Shown piece after piece: positions 6,066 through 15,488 of a stretch of 40,914 bases of DNA (positions within the stretch are counted from its first letter, which is position 1; each line of letters begins with the position of its first letter). A program made the position numbers and the translations under genes. The DNA comes from Lacrimispora defluvii (GTDB taxonomy: Bacteria > Bacillota > Clostridia > Lachnospirales > Lachnospiraceae), in contig JAAOXG010000065.1 of the NCBI GenBank assembly GCA_013036995.1, forward strand, positions 1 through 40,914, given 5' to 3'. Below the pieces are notes generated by a model. That model saw only the letters and a program-made list of their open reading frames with translations. It ran no database searches and had not been told where the DNA came from.

Positions 6066-8663
6066 CTAAGTATAAAGTATAACCGGCCCCTCTACACCAA
6101 ATGGTTCAATAACCAGATATTGAGACAAGCCATCCCTGATCTGTGTCCCCAACGTATTGGTCACTTCCACCCTTAATGAGTTCTCTCCCAGTTTCACCAA
6201 TCCAGTTAAATCAAATACATAGGGTGGGCACAATTTCACCCCGGCAGATTTATTATTTACAAATACTTCCGCAATTTCATAAACAGTCCCCAAATCCAGA
6301 AACACCTCATCTGGCGCTTCCTTAACGGTAAAAACCGTCTCATACGATACAGTCCCGCACTTATCCTCATATCCATCAATCGTATTTACCGTCACCACTT
6401 CTCTGACCGGCAGCGTCTCTTTAAAATCCGGGTAAGAGAAGCTGTCTGCAAAAGAAACCTTCCACTCCGCCATCAACTCCTGTTTTTTTCCATGGCACAT
6501 CGGTTTTACACTTTCATTTGCATCTTCAATAGGATCTTCTGAAAAAATCCAGACACAGGATTCATAAGGAGCCAGTTTAAGCCGATAACCGGACTCTTCC
6601 TTCTCCAATTGATAAAGCGTATTCGAAAATGCATCATAGGAGTATGCATAAGCAGCTTCCGGCATCTCAATTGTCGTATCAACAGTTCTTGACAAATGTT
6701 CATTAAAAAACATCCAATTCTCTGTCCCCTGCTCATAATGATAATAAACCAATTCCCGGTAAGGGGATTTCAGCCTTATCTCTGCCAAATCCTTGCACAG
6801 GTCTGCCAAATCACTGACAGCTCCTGTCAGGCAGACTTCCTTCATCATAAGCCATTCTTCCTCTGTCAGTTCCCCTCCAAGCGTTCTTGACGGATAATCC
6901 TGAAGAAATATTACCCGCAATCCTGACTGGGCATATTCCATCGCTTTCCTCACTACGTTTACAGGGATCGCCTCACCATAAGGGATAATTAAAGTCTTAA
7001 AATACTCCTTATGAATCTTCAGCCTATTCTCTTCCACCACCCCATCTAAAAGATAATCAGCGGATACAATATCACAGTCAATCTGATTTTCCAACAGTTC
7101 CCGCACCGGTTTTTCCACCGGCATATAGTTCCCTGCCCATTCTTGCTCCGCCGGATATAAGACCGCGGCAGGTGCTTTATGAACTCCATTTTGAAACAGG
7201 TTCATAAGACGGTTTGCATAATTACTATAAATACTAAAATACCGAAACTGCGGATTATGCCCCTGGGCATAAAAATGGGGCGGGCAGTCCCAATCTGGAA
7301 ATTCTTTAGGACTAAATGCATGTGGAACCAGATAATTAATCCCTCTGACAAGCAAATGGTCGGTAATCCATTTCATCAGCTTCAGCCCCTCATTCCAGCC
7401 ATACGCACCGAACGCCTCACACATTGCCCGGCCTTTTTTCACCGGATCCAGATGGGCAGCGGAAGCCCCCAGTTTTGCAAGGGCAAAATGATAAAACTCC
7501 CCGTCACAACCTCCTGTGGAAAAAGAATCATGATGATACGGCATTCCCGGAACAATCTGGGTTCCTATCACATCGATTCCTGAAAAATCCTGTTCTGTCT
7601 GCCCTCGGAAGTAATGACCCGTTCCGTATCCCAGTCTGGCATGGGCACCGTTGTCTTCAATATTGTGTCCCAGGTAGCTGACCCCTCTGTCATGACACCA
7701 TGCTGCCAGCACGCCTGTGAAATTCTCATGATATAATCTTGTGATAAGATTCATGTACTGAAAGCGGATTTCCCCTTCCATTCCCTCTCCCTGCACCCAG
7801 AGTAAGGGAAGATACTTCATTTCAAAAGGAAGCTCATTTTCAATCCCAAGCCTCCATGGAAGAACCATATCCTGTCCTATGCCTGCCATAAATCCCTTTT
7901 TATTTCCGAACCTTGGCTCATCAGAAAAAAATCCTGTAATTGTTTTACCAAAATCCTCTTTATATTTTTCATAATGAGGTTCGTAAACCGTTTTGACCAG
8001 AACTTCAGTGGCCGCCGCAGACAGCGGATTCAAGTAATCAGCTGTCGATTCCTCTCCCCCGTTTCTGGTATAATATACTGTAAATATGCGATACCCACCT
8101 TCTGGAATGTCAATGGTTATAATACCGTCCTTGTATCCACCCGTTATATCCATCAACGTATCAATCATAATCTCTTCTTTGCCAGTATTCCGGTCGCTCA
8201 CACGTTTTGCCATGTAAACGCCAATTACATGATTGATATCCTCACTGACACCATCCCATGGCCGGCCTGCAAGATAACTGATGTTAATTCTGGCACCTTT
8301 CACAGGTCCTGCAGCATCAAAGCAGCGCATGTAAAGATACCATTTTCTATGTTCCGGATATTTTTCTTTTATAGCTCCATTGGCATATCCTGTAGGAAAA
8401 TGGGAATCATCAAGAATCCAAACTTTCATATCCCGTTTTCTTGCTTCATCCAATATAATATCTAAATCAGTCCACCATTTTTCACCCAGGAAATCCGGAT
8501 GTGGCCTGGCTTCGATACAAACCGCTTTCATTCCGCTTTCCTGTATCTTTTCCATATATTGACGGAGCACAGCCTCTGTTTCCCCGTGCTGCCAGAAGAA
8601 TGGATAAAAACTGTTTTCCACCTTCCCATTTAAAATATCGTTTATTTTGCTGTACATGATCAT
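6066..8663 (-). CDS. Large intracellular glycoside hydrolase with C-terminal jelly-roll domain (GH106-like)
   Basis: Protein of 865 residues with no signal peptide. The N-terminus has an (alpha/beta) barrel character (FFWQHGETEAVLRQYMEK, then WILDDSHFPTGYANG and TGFFSDEPRFGNK, with acidic residues typical of barrel hydrolases). The C-terminus (VFLDLGTVYEIAEVFVNNKSAG, YVFDLTGLVKLGENSLRVEVTNTLG) is a jelly-roll sugar-binding sheet of the GH2/GH106 kind. I place it near the GH106 alpha-L-rhamnosidase-like clan from memory; the exact family is uncertain. It overlaps the EIIBC gene by ATGA, so translation is coupled. Because it is cytoplasmic and paired with a PTS permease, its substrate may be a phosphorylated oligosaccharide (inference). 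Confidence 0.72.
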   Translation of the reverse strand: MIMYSKINDILNGKVENSFYPFFWQHGETEAVLRQYMEKIQESGMKAVCIEARPHPDFLGEKWWTDLDIILDEARKRDMKVWILDDSHFPTGYANGAIKEKYPEHRKWYLYMRCFDAAGPVKGARINISYLAGRPWDGVSEDINHVIGVYMAKRVSDRNTGKEEIMIDTLMDITGGYKDGIITIDIPEGGYRIFTVYYTRNGGEESTADYLNPLSAAATEVLVKTVYEPHYEKYKEDFGKTITGFFSDEPRFGNKKGFMAGIGQDMVLPWRLGIENELPFEMKYLPLLWVQGEGMEGEIRFQYMNLITRLYHENFTGVLAAWCHDRGVSYLGHNIEDNGAHARLGYGTGHYFRGQTEQDFSGIDVIGTQIVPGMPYHHDSFSTGGCDGEFYHFALAKLGASAAHLDPVKKGRAMCEAFGAYGWNEGLKLMKWITDHLLVRGINYLVPHAFSPKEFPDWDCPPHFYAQGHNPQFRYFSIYSNYANRLMNLFQNGVHKAPAAVLYPAEQEWAGNYMPVEKPVRELLENQIDCDIVSADYLLDGVVEENRLKIHKEYFKTLIIPYGEAIPVNVVRKAMEYAQSGLRVIFLQDYPSRTLGGELTEEEWLMMKEVCLTGAVSDLADLCKDLAEIRLKSPYRELVYYHYEQGTENWMFFNEHLSRTVDTTIEMPEAAYAYSYDAFSNTLYQLEKEESGYRLKLAPYESCVWIFSEDPIEDANESVKPMCHGKKQELMAEWKVSFADSFSYPDFKETLPVREVVTVNTIDGYEDKCGTVSYETVFTVKEAPDEVFLDLGTVYEIAEVFVNNKSAGVKLCPPYVFDLTGLVKLGENSLRVEVTNTLGTQIRDGLSQYLVIEPFGVEGPVILYT

Positions 8664-10054
8664 TTACTCCGATCCGTTTTATTTGTATCCTCTCCAGCCA
8701 GTATAAAAGCCAGGACTGCTGATATTACAAAAGATATGGCTGCACATAAGGCAAAACCATAAAAGCTGATATCCAGACCTTTGGGATTAATCATTGCCGG
8801 AAAACGAAAGATTCCATCCCCTATGAATGAATACATTCTGCCTCCAAGTCCTGCCATAATTCCGCCTCCAACTCCTCCTCCCACAAATGCTGCAATAAAT
8901 AACTTAAAATTAGGAAGTGCAATGGAATAAATGGTGGGTTCCGTGATACCGAACAGACAGGATACCAGATTTCCAAACCCAAGGGATTTCTTCTCCTTAT
9001 CCTTTGTCCTTAACGCATATCCCAGTGATACGCCAGCCAGTGCCCAGACAGTGAGTCCTAATACGGCATTGACGGGATCACTTCCCAAGGTAAATAAATT
9101 ATTCATCAATACCGGTATAAAAGCAGAATGTAATCCCAAAAGAACAATGAGCTGCCAGAATGCACCGAACAGTACGCCACCCAGAACCGGAACATGATTA
9201 AATATGAACATCACTCCGGCACTCAGGACATTGGATACATAGGTCATAACAGGTCCGATTACCAGATAGGATAGCGGCACAGTTATCATAAGAACAATTG
9301 TCGGTACAAAAAACAGCTGTACCATCTGGGGAATGATTCTTTTTGCTCCCTTCTCGATTTTAGAGGCAACCCAGGATGCCGCCACAACAGGAAGTAAGCT
9401 GCCGCTATAATTAATCAGAGTAACCGGTATCTTTAAGAAGGTCAGCGCTGTGCCCGCTGCCTGGGCTGCAATGATATCCGGATAAATCAGAGAAGCGCCG
9501 ATGATTGCAGTGACAAACTGATTGCAGCCAAATACCTTTCCTGCATTAAAGCCTACAACGACTGGCAAAAAATACATGATAGAATTGGCAGCTGCGTATA
9601 AGATCAGATATGTTCCATCTGTTGCCTCAAGCACTTTAACAGTTGCCAGAACTGCAAGCAGACCTTTAATCATACCGGAAGCAACCATAACTCCGATCAT
9701 GGGCATAATACAACCACTGATAATTTTAAAAATCCGGTCAAACAGATTGCCATCCTTTAAAAGCTTCATGTCAGTTTTTTCTTCGCCCTCCGAGATCCCC
9801 GCCTCTTTTTTTACATCTGCAATCACTGTGTTAACATGAGTGCCAATAATAATCTGATACTGTCCTCCCTGCCGGACTACCCCTTTTACATCCTTAACTT
9901 GTTTTATCTCATCTGTTTTTGCAGCATTCTCATCCTTTAAGACAAACCGCAGCCGGGTCATACAATTGGTGACACTGATTATATTTTCCCTGCCACCAAC
10001 CAATCTGACAAGATCTGATGCCAACTGAGTATAGTTGATTTTTCCCATATTCAT
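8660..10054 (-). CDS. PTS glucose/beta-glucoside-family EIIBC permease
   Basis: Protein of 464 residues. The EIIB domain (residues 1-85) has the phosphocysteine motif VTNCMTRLRF at C31. A linker leads to the EIIC domain with about ten membrane segments and the family signature GITEPTIYSIALP near residue 370. There is no EIIA domain, so the phosphate must come from a separate EIIA. It is closest to the sucrose/trehalose/beta-glucoside/MurP branch; the sugar is unknown. Two ATGs lie 6 bases apart (10054 and 10048); AAGGAG is better spaced for the second. It is first in the operon, with the hydrolase gene overlapping by 4 bases and the AraC regulator diverging upstream. Confidence 0.9.
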   Translation of the reverse strand: MNMGKINYTQLASDLVRLVGGRENIISVTNCMTRLRFVLKDENAAKTDEIKQVKDVKGVVRQGGQYQIIIGTHVNTVIADVKKEAGISEGEEKTDMKLLKDGNLFDRIFKIISGCIMPMIGVMVASGMIKGLLAVLATVKVLEATDGTYLILYAAANSIMYFLPVVVGFNAGKVFGCNQFVTAIIGASLIYPDIIAAQAAGTALTFLKIPVTLINYSGSLLPVVAASWVASKIEKGAKRIIPQMVQLFFVPTIVLMITVPLSYLVIGPVMTYVSNVLSAGVMFIFNHVPVLGGVLFGAFWQLIVLLGLHSAFIPVLMNNLFTLGSDPVNAVLGLTVWALAGVSLGYALRTKDKEKKSLGFGNLVSCLFGITEPTIYSIALPNFKLFIAAFVGGGVGGGIMAGLGGRMYSFIGDGIFRFPAMINPKGLDISFYGFALCAAISFVISAVLAFILAGEDTNKTDRSK

Positions 10055-10150
10055 CTTCTCCTTCTCTCTCTAAAATAGTGTCTGGGTACTTTGTATTTTT
10101 ATACTACCATACGAGAATGCTTATAATAATAACGGAATCAATTTTGTTTA

Positions 10151-10179
10151 TTGACCAAACTAACGATGGAGCATATACT
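10151..10179 (+). promoter_or_regulatory. Promoter of the AraC-family regulator gene
   Basis: TTGACC (10151-10156), a 17-base spacer and TATACT (10174-10179). It lies in the 172-base divergent region. The opposing EIIBC promoter has a plausible TATAAA but no clear -35, as expected if it depends on the AraC activator (inference). Confidence 0.75.
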
Positions 10180-10226
10180 TGTCCTGTACACTATTTTTTC
10201 ATTCAGTCACCCTTAAGGAGAATCAT

Positions 10227-11264
10227 ATGGATATAAACAGCCTTGATCTGACACTTCGAAGCCTGAGCTCAAGTGAGGAAAAATATAAAAGCGGATACAT
10301 TCCTGACTTTTGGGACCACATGCCGAAAATCAGGATCGGCGGACAAAACGTCAACTGCATCTATTTTGAAGAAAAAAATAACAGATTAGGAAAACAGGGC
10401 GTTTTATCCGGATGGCAATCCACTTCTCTGGATATCAGCATTAAAAAGAATTCCCGGTTTATTCCGGTACCAGTACACGTTCACGATTATGTTGAAATTA
10501 ACTACGTTTATTCCGGCATTTGCTCTCAGACTATTAAAAACACAGATATCACCTTAAAGAAGGGGCAGGTGCTGATCATTGAGCCAAATGTCCCCCACTC
10601 CATAAAAGAGACAGGTGAAGATGATATTATGATCAGTTTCATGGTATCAAAAAAATATCTGCGGGAAAATCTTCTGGATCATTTCTCCACAGACAGTATC
10701 CTATCTCATTTTTTTATTAATGTCATGAACGAAAAAAGCCATGAAAACAAATATCTGTTGTTTCAATCGGAAAACAGCAGAAGAACGCAGTTATTTACTC
10801 AGGAACTTTTATGTGAATGCTTTGACCCTTCTGTCAATTCCACCGATTTTATAAAAAATCTGTTCAGTTTGATTATAGCCGAGCTGATCAATGTATATAA
10901 GAACCAGCTGGTACGGGAGGAAAGTGAATCGGATACGCCTTCTATCCTTAGTATCATCCGGTTTATTGAAACAAATTTTAAAAGCTGTTCGTTAAATTCA
11001 GTCGCCGCATTTTTCCATTTAAGCCCCAACTATCTCACTTTCCTTATTAAGAAACATACCGGTATGACCTACAAACAGCTGGTACAGTCACAGAAATTAA
11101 AATACGCTGCTAAATTTTTGAGAAATACAAATATGTCAGTTACAGAAATTGCAAATGAAGCCGGCTATGAGAATATCAGCTTTTTTTATCAGAAATTTCA
11201 GGAGCACTATGGCTGCAGTCCCAAGGAATATCGAATGAATAAAACCAGCGGCATCATAAATTAA
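10227..11264 (+). CDS. AraC-family transcriptional regulator with cupin N-terminus
   Basis: Protein of 345 residues. The N-terminal half has a cupin-type sugar-binding fold (VPVHVHDYVEINYVYSG, KKGQVLIIEPNVPHSI). The C-terminal 100 residues carry two helix-turn-helix motifs (SLNSVAAFFHLSPNYLTFLIKKHTG, then SVTEIANEAGYENISFFYQKFQEHYG) and end CSPKEYR, the AraC/XylS signature. The ATG at 10227 follows AAGGAG; the upstream in-frame ATG at 10179 sits in the promoter. Its divergent position makes it the likely activator of the EIIBC-hydrolase operon. Confidence 0.92.
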   Translation: MDINSLDLTLRSLSSSEEKYKSGYIPDFWDHMPKIRIGGQNVNCIYFEEKNNRLGKQGVLSGWQSTSLDISIKKNSRFIPVPVHVHDYVEINYVYSGICSQTIKNTDITLKKGQVLIIEPNVPHSIKETGEDDIMISFMVSKKYLRENLLDHFSTDSILSHFFINVMNEKSHENKYLLFQSENSRRTQLFTQELLCECFDPSVNSTDFIKNLFSLIIAELINVYKNQLVREESESDTPSILSIIRFIETNFKSCSLNSVAAFFHLSPNYLTFLIKKHTGMTYKQLVQSQKLKYAAKFLRNTNMSVTEIANEAGYENISFFYQKFQEHYGCSPKEYRMNKTSGIIN

Positions 11265-11325
11265 GATCACCTGCAAACAGAGGCTTCCCCTATTGATTCA
11301 GGAAACGTCTGTCTGCAGATGATCT
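11264..11325. terminator. Bidirectional terminator between araC-type and chbG-type genes
   Basis: Long imperfect stem: AGATCACCTGCAAACAGA (from 11264) pairs with TCTGTCTGCAGATGATCT (11308-11325), with two mismatches. T-rich tails lie on the plus side (TTTCTTCGTTC). The genes are convergent here. Confidence 0.75.
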
Positions 11326-11339
11326 TTCTTCGTTCTTTA

Positions 11340-12143
11340 TTACTTATATACAGCCGTAAAATCCACCAGCTCCACATCATGATCCCTCAGCCACTGTTTT
11401 ACAGCAGGATCACAGGCTGTCTCCAAATCCCTGCATCTTGCTGTTGTCAGGGAAGAATGATCCAGAATGTAGGCGTCCACATATCCCGGGTGGAGATGAA
11501 TGATGTTAAATTCAAAGGGGCTGGTCAGAATCCCAAACCGGTCTTCGATAAAATCCTGGGGCGTACAGCCTCTGTTTAAAATTTCCATAGCCATAGGATT
11601 GCCCGTCATAATCTCATGAACCGGATACCACCGGTCTGTCTCCACCTCCGGTTCTGTCATGCAATGAATCTGGAACTCTGCTGCCGCCTGATGAAATCCC
11701 TTGCAGACGTTTTTATTAATGACTGAATGACCTTCAAAATGATTGGGCAGATGTCCGGTCAGTTCTTCAAACCGTCTTATCTGGGCTGCTGTTTCCTTAT
11801 AACAATCCTCTGCTGTGACCACTATATCCCCCAGACATTTCTGGTCTGATTCATCCTCCCCTTTCCATTTGTAGGAGCGGTAAAACTCCCCGTTTTGATC
11901 CACAAGTGATGGAATCAAATCCGGATTACTCACCGGCTTTCCCTGAACAAAATTAGTATGGACAACCAGATTTGCCTCCGGTACCTCCTTCTTTGCAAGC
12001 TCTACTCCGTGAATCGCTGCTTCCATATTGCTCATAAGAGAGAGTACCGTTACGATCCCTTCCCGGTAAGCGTTCACTGCCCCATAGTTATAGCCTTTGC
12101 TGAAGCCGAAATCATCAGCTGATACAATCAGTTTTTTACTCAT
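11340..12143 (-). CDS. chbG: ChbG/YdjC-family carbohydrate deacetylase
   Basis: Protein of 267 residues beginning KKLIVSADDFGFSKGYN; the ADDFG motif supplies metal-binding aspartates of the YdjC/ChbG family. Metal-binding histidines follow in NLVVHTNFV and NHFEGHSVI, and the end has FNIIHLHPGYVDAYI. ChbG removes one acetyl group from chitobiose- or chitotriose-type sugars, including the 6-phosphates, before they can be cleaved or sensed. It overlaps the nagA gene by 8 bases and is the last gene of the mannose-PTS operon. An acetylated disaccharide phosphate is the likely substrate (inference). Confidence 0.88.
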   Translation of the reverse strand: MSKKLIVSADDFGFSKGYNYGAVNAYREGIVTVLSLMSNMEAAIHGVELAKKEVPEANLVVHTNFVQGKPVSNPDLIPSLVDQNGEFYRSYKWKGEDESDQKCLGDIVVTAEDCYKETAAQIRRFEELTGHLPNHFEGHSVINKNVCKGFHQAAAEFQIHCMTEPEVETDRWYPVHEIMTGNPMAMEILNRGCTPQDFIEDRFGILTSPFEFNIIHLHPGYVDAYILDHSSLTTARCRDLETACDPAVKQWLRDHDVELVDFTAVYK

Positions 12144-13326
12144 GCGGTATCTCCTCCCGTCCCCATTCCTTTAAGAAATCCGGATTAAAAACAGGCCCTT
12201 CATCCATATCGTATACCTTCCTGCCCATGACAAATGTTTCAGCAGCACGGTAATCCTCGGTTATAACAGTAAAATCTGCATCTTTCCCTGCTCTTAAGGA
12301 ACCTTTCTCTTTATCAAAGCCATACGTTCTGCAGGGATTTAAGGAAAACATGGGCCAAACGGTTTCCATGGACATTCCCAGCTTTTCTACCAGCACACTT
12401 ACCCCGTATAGAACAGGCTGGCTGGAACCCATCAGACGTCCGGTATCGGTTAACACAAACCCATCTTTTGATACATTGATCGTCATCCCTTGTTCTAATC
12501 CACGATAACTTCCTTCCGGAGCACCGGAAAACGGCGTGCAGTCCGATATCATCATGAAATGTTCCGGTTTCTTAATTCTGAAATAAATCTGAAGCATCTC
12601 CGGACAAATATGCATTCCGTCACAGATTACCTCACTTGCCACCTCATTATTTAAAAGTGCTGCTCCCAGCCCTCCCACATCTCTGTGGTGCATGCCGGTC
12701 ATTACGTTTCCTGTATGAGTCGATACGGAAAATCCCTTCTTATAAGCCCTTTTCGCATCTTCATAATTAGCGTCACTATGTGCAAGAGCAAGGGTAATTC
12801 CTTCTGATAAGAAATATTCGATCACCGAATCAATTCCCGGAATCTCCGGTGCCAGGGCAACCAGCTTTAACAGTCCCTTTCCATCAGAAACCATCTGCTT
12901 TGCAGTCTCAATTGACACCTCCGGCCAGCCTGTCTTAATTCCCTTTTCTCCCGTGCGGTTTAACCACGGTCCTTCACTGTGTATCCCCAGTATCTGAGCT
13001 CCTTTTAAATTCTCTGCCGCCGCATCAGCGACAGCAGAGATCATGGAAAGACCGGCGGTGGGGAATACACCGGTGATTCCCTGGGATGCACAGCCTTTTA
13101 AATATCCGGCTATTGTTTCCCTTGTTCCTTTATCCATTAGCCCGTAGCCACAGGTTCCATGATTATGGGTATCAAAAATCCCCGGTAAAACCCTCATGTT
13201 TCCATAATCAATCACGCCCTCTGCGTCCGTGCTGTTCATAAATTCTTTTATTTTTCCTTCCTCAATTACAAGGAAGCCATCTTTTAAGCCATCCTCCATA
13301 TAAATTCGTTTTGATTTAATTATCAT
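12136..13326 (-). CDS. nagA: N-acetylglucosamine-6-phosphate deacetylase
   Basis: Amidohydrolase of 396 residues. Motifs in order: the HNHGTCGYG metal site near residue 55, the HSEGPWLN loop with the metal-binding Glu, LALAHSDANYED, STHTGNVMTGMHHRDVGG and ISDCTPFSGAP with the catalytic Asp. It hydrolyses the acetyl group from GlcNAc-6-P (or GalNAc-6-P in the AgaA subgroup). It lies between PTS IID and the ChbG gene, 17 bases after IID. No nagB or agaS deaminase gene is in the cluster, so the deacetylated product must be handled elsewhere. Confidence 0.92.
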   Translation of the reverse strand: MIIKSKRIYMEDGLKDGFLVIEEGKIKEFMNSTDAEGVIDYGNMRVLPGIFDTHNHGTCGYGLMDKGTRETIAGYLKGCASQGITGVFPTAGLSMISAVADAAAENLKGAQILGIHSEGPWLNRTGEKGIKTGWPEVSIETAKQMVSDGKGLLKLVALAPEIPGIDSVIEYFLSEGITLALAHSDANYEDAKRAYKKGFSVSTHTGNVMTGMHHRDVGGLGAALLNNEVASEVICDGMHICPEMLQIYFRIKKPEHFMMISDCTPFSGAPEGSYRGLEQGMTINVSKDGFVLTDTGRLMGSSQPVLYGVSVLVEKLGMSMETVWPMFSLNPCRTYGFDKEKGSLRAGKDADFTVITEDYRAAETFVMGRKVYDMDEGPVFNPDFLKEWGREEIPHE

Positions 13327-13343
13327 TGGCTGTCCTTTCCAGA

Positions 13344-14162
13344 TTAGAAAATCCCAATAAAGGCTCCGATAAAGGCAATGGCGAAGATTCCAACGATCAA
13401 CTGTACCGGCCGTCTTCCCTTTTTAATGAGACTCATCAAAAACAGTACCAGAATGATGCTTAAAATACCTGGAAAGATGGAGTTTAACACATCTGCCACC
13501 ACTACGGAAGTCTGGCCCATGTGAATCGTCCAGTTAAGTGGAACATTGACAATTCCCGCTGTCATGGCTCCCACCATCATGACTCCTAAAATAGAAGCTG
13601 ACTTTCTGAGAGCCGGCATTAATCCGGAGCTGAAAACCTGATCTATAAACGAGGTTCCATAGATATATCCGAATTTCACACAGAAATATTTTAATACAGA
13701 CTGGGTCACACCATAAAGGAGAATGAAAATCGGAACTCCCAGAAAATTCCCCTGTGAGCAAAGTCCAATGGCTACTCCGGCTGCAATGATTCTAAGACAG
13801 TTAAAGAACAGGGAATCAAACATTCCAGCCGTTGGTCCCATTAAAGCCGCCTTGATGCTTTCAATGGTTTTACCGTCCACAGAATTCTTTACTTTGTGCT
13901 CTTTCTCCATGGCATAGGATAAACCTGCGATAAAGGAAAAAGGAACTGCGTGGGTGTTAAAAAAGTTCTGATGGCGTGCATATGCCTCTTTTTTCCCATC
14001 CGGATCGTCCTTATAAACCTCTTCAATGGCTGGCTGCATCGTAGTGGTAAAGCCATTGGCCTCCATCTTTGTCATATTGAAAGACAGGAAGGTTAAGTGA
14101 GAACGGATAAACATGGATTTTAATACTTTCTTTTCTGTATGGTCCAATAATCTCTTTTCCAT
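13344..14162 (-). CDS. PTS mannose/fructose/sorbose family IID component
   Basis: Protein of 272 residues of the IID membrane subunit type: the N-terminus has LTFLSFNMTKMEANGF and MQPAIEEVYKDDPDGKKEAYARHQNFFNTH, and GPTAGMFDSLFFNCLRII is typical. Several membrane segments fill the C-terminal half. Its ATG overlaps the IIC stop as TAATG, so the two are translationally coupled. With IIC it forms the sugar channel of the mannose-family PTS. Confidence 0.93.
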   Translation of the reverse strand: MEKRLLDHTEKKVLKSMFIRSHLTFLSFNMTKMEANGFTTTMQPAIEEVYKDDPDGKKEAYARHQNFFNTHAVPFSFIAGLSYAMEKEHKVKNSVDGKTIESIKAALMGPTAGMFDSLFFNCLRIIAAGVAIGLCSQGNFLGVPIFILLYGVTQSVLKYFCVKFGYIYGTSFIDQVFSSGLMPALRKSASILGVMMVGAMTAGIVNVPLNWTIHMGQTSVVVADVLNSIFPGILSIILVLFLMSLIKKGRRPVQLIVGIFAIAFIGAFIGIF

Positions 14163-14968
14163 TAGAAGAAATCCTCCTCTTCCTCAGATGGCTTCTGCTC
14201 GGCAGCCACCCTCATATTTTTCATATCGATCAGCTGCTTTTCATAGAAGAACATGGTGATTGCAATGGCAGCGCCGATAATGGCAATTGATAAGGAATCC
14301 ATTTTTAGAATCTTCGCCATAATATAACCTACAAAGAAGAAGCTGGCTACCTCTTTTGACCAGATCATGGAAATCAGGATTGCAAATCCCACTGCAACCA
14401 TCATACTGGAGGCAGCTGTAAGGCCTGTCATAAAGAATGCAGGAAGTGCATTTAAAGCCTGGTTTAAACCGGTTACTCCATAAGCAATGCCAAGGAAAAT
14501 GATAATGACATTAGGAAGTGGATAAATAAGTCCGGAAAATACAAGGTTCTGAGCAAGAAAGCTTCCTGGTTTCCCGGATACTGCAAGCCTTTCCCAATAA
14601 GGTGCCAATGCGGAGCTGACCGATAGGAAAATACTGGATAGGGAAGCCATAACAGTTCCGATAGGAAGGGCAATGGCGAGTCCGGTTTCCACATCAGAGC
14701 CGGTTAATACGGTATAGCACACGGCAACAATACTGGCGGATAGCGCATCTGCCGGGACAGAACCTCCGATGGCTGAGATTCCCATAAATATAGACTCTAA
14801 GGATGCACCCATGATAATGCCGGTATGAAAATCACCCAGTAAAAGTCCCAGGATCGGAGCCACCACAATGGGACGGTTCAGACACTGCCATGATAAAATA
14901 TAAGGATCCATAACATAGAAAAACCAATACGTAAGAGTACCAATGATTGCAACTGTCATAACGGACAT
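14162..14968 (-). CDS. PTS mannose/fructose/sorbose family IIC component
   Basis: Protein of 268 residues with the IIC signatures LSWQCLNRPIVVAPILGLLLGDFHTGIIMGASLESIFMG and about eight membrane helices. The start at 14968 follows GGAGGG; the open frame reaches back to 15019 but overlaps the IIB gene. The C-terminus ends EEEEDFF, matching the SQEEDFF end of the IIA subunit in the same operon, a likeness that may be functional or chance. Confidence 0.93.
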   Translation of the reverse strand: MSVMTVAIIGTLTYWFFYVMDPYILSWQCLNRPIVVAPILGLLLGDFHTGIIMGASLESIFMGISAIGGSVPADALSASIVAVCYTVLTGSDVETGLAIALPIGTVMASLSSIFLSVSSALAPYWERLAVSGKPGSFLAQNLVFSGLIYPLPNVIIIFLGIAYGVTGLNQALNALPAFFMTGLTAASSMMVAVGFAILISMIWSKEVASFFFVGYIMAKILKMDSLSIAIIGAAIAITMFFYEKQLIDMKNMRVAAEQKPSEEEEDFF

Positions 14969-14981
14969 AATCCTTCCCTCC

Positions 14982-15473
14982 TTAACTAAGTACTTTAAAT
15001 AGTTCCTCCGGAGTGTCATCCGGAACTGTCTGGTAATTACATTTGATGCCTGTTTCCACCACCTTTTTTAAGTCCATAACTTCATTGTCATATGCATATA
15101 AATTCTTCCGGTAGGTTTTCCTTGGCTCTCCGTCCGCTTTCGGTGCAACCCTTCCGTAATTTCCTACATTTACAAGAGGAATATCAGCAACCTGTGTCAC
15201 TACTTTCAGGAGTGCAGAGGGATTACTGACAATTACAAGAATCTTATGATCTGCTGCCTTGGGATTCTTTAACAGCTCTATGGCCGCATCCACATCTTTA
15301 ATTGCGGTTTTTGCTGTGGGCGGAGCCGCCATCATTAAGGATTTTTGAATCAGGGGATTTGCTGCTGCCTCATCGTCTGCCACCACAATCCTGTCCACTC
15401 CCGTATGCTGGGACCATTTAATTGCCACCTGTCCATGAATCAGTCTCTCATCCAGTCTAATCATTACGATCAT
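14982..15473 (-). CDS. PTS mannose/fructose/sorbose family IIB component
   Basis: Protein of 163 residues with the IIB active-site segment MIRLDERLIHGQVAIKW; the His in LIHGQV is phosphorylated by IIA. IVVADDEAAANPLIQKSLMMAAPP and LVNVGNYGR complete the family pattern. It passes phosphate to the incoming sugar in the cytoplasm. It sits between IIA (15 bases upstream) and IIC. Confidence 0.93.
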   Translation of the reverse strand: MIVMIRLDERLIHGQVAIKWSQHTGVDRIVVADDEAAANPLIQKSLMMAAPPTAKTAIKDVDAAIELLKNPKAADHKILVIVSNPSALLKVVTQVADIPLVNVGNYGRVAPKADGEPRKTYRKNLYAYDNEVMDLKKVVETGIKCNYQTVPDDTPEELFKVLS

Positions 15474-15488
15474 AATTTCACGCTCCTT

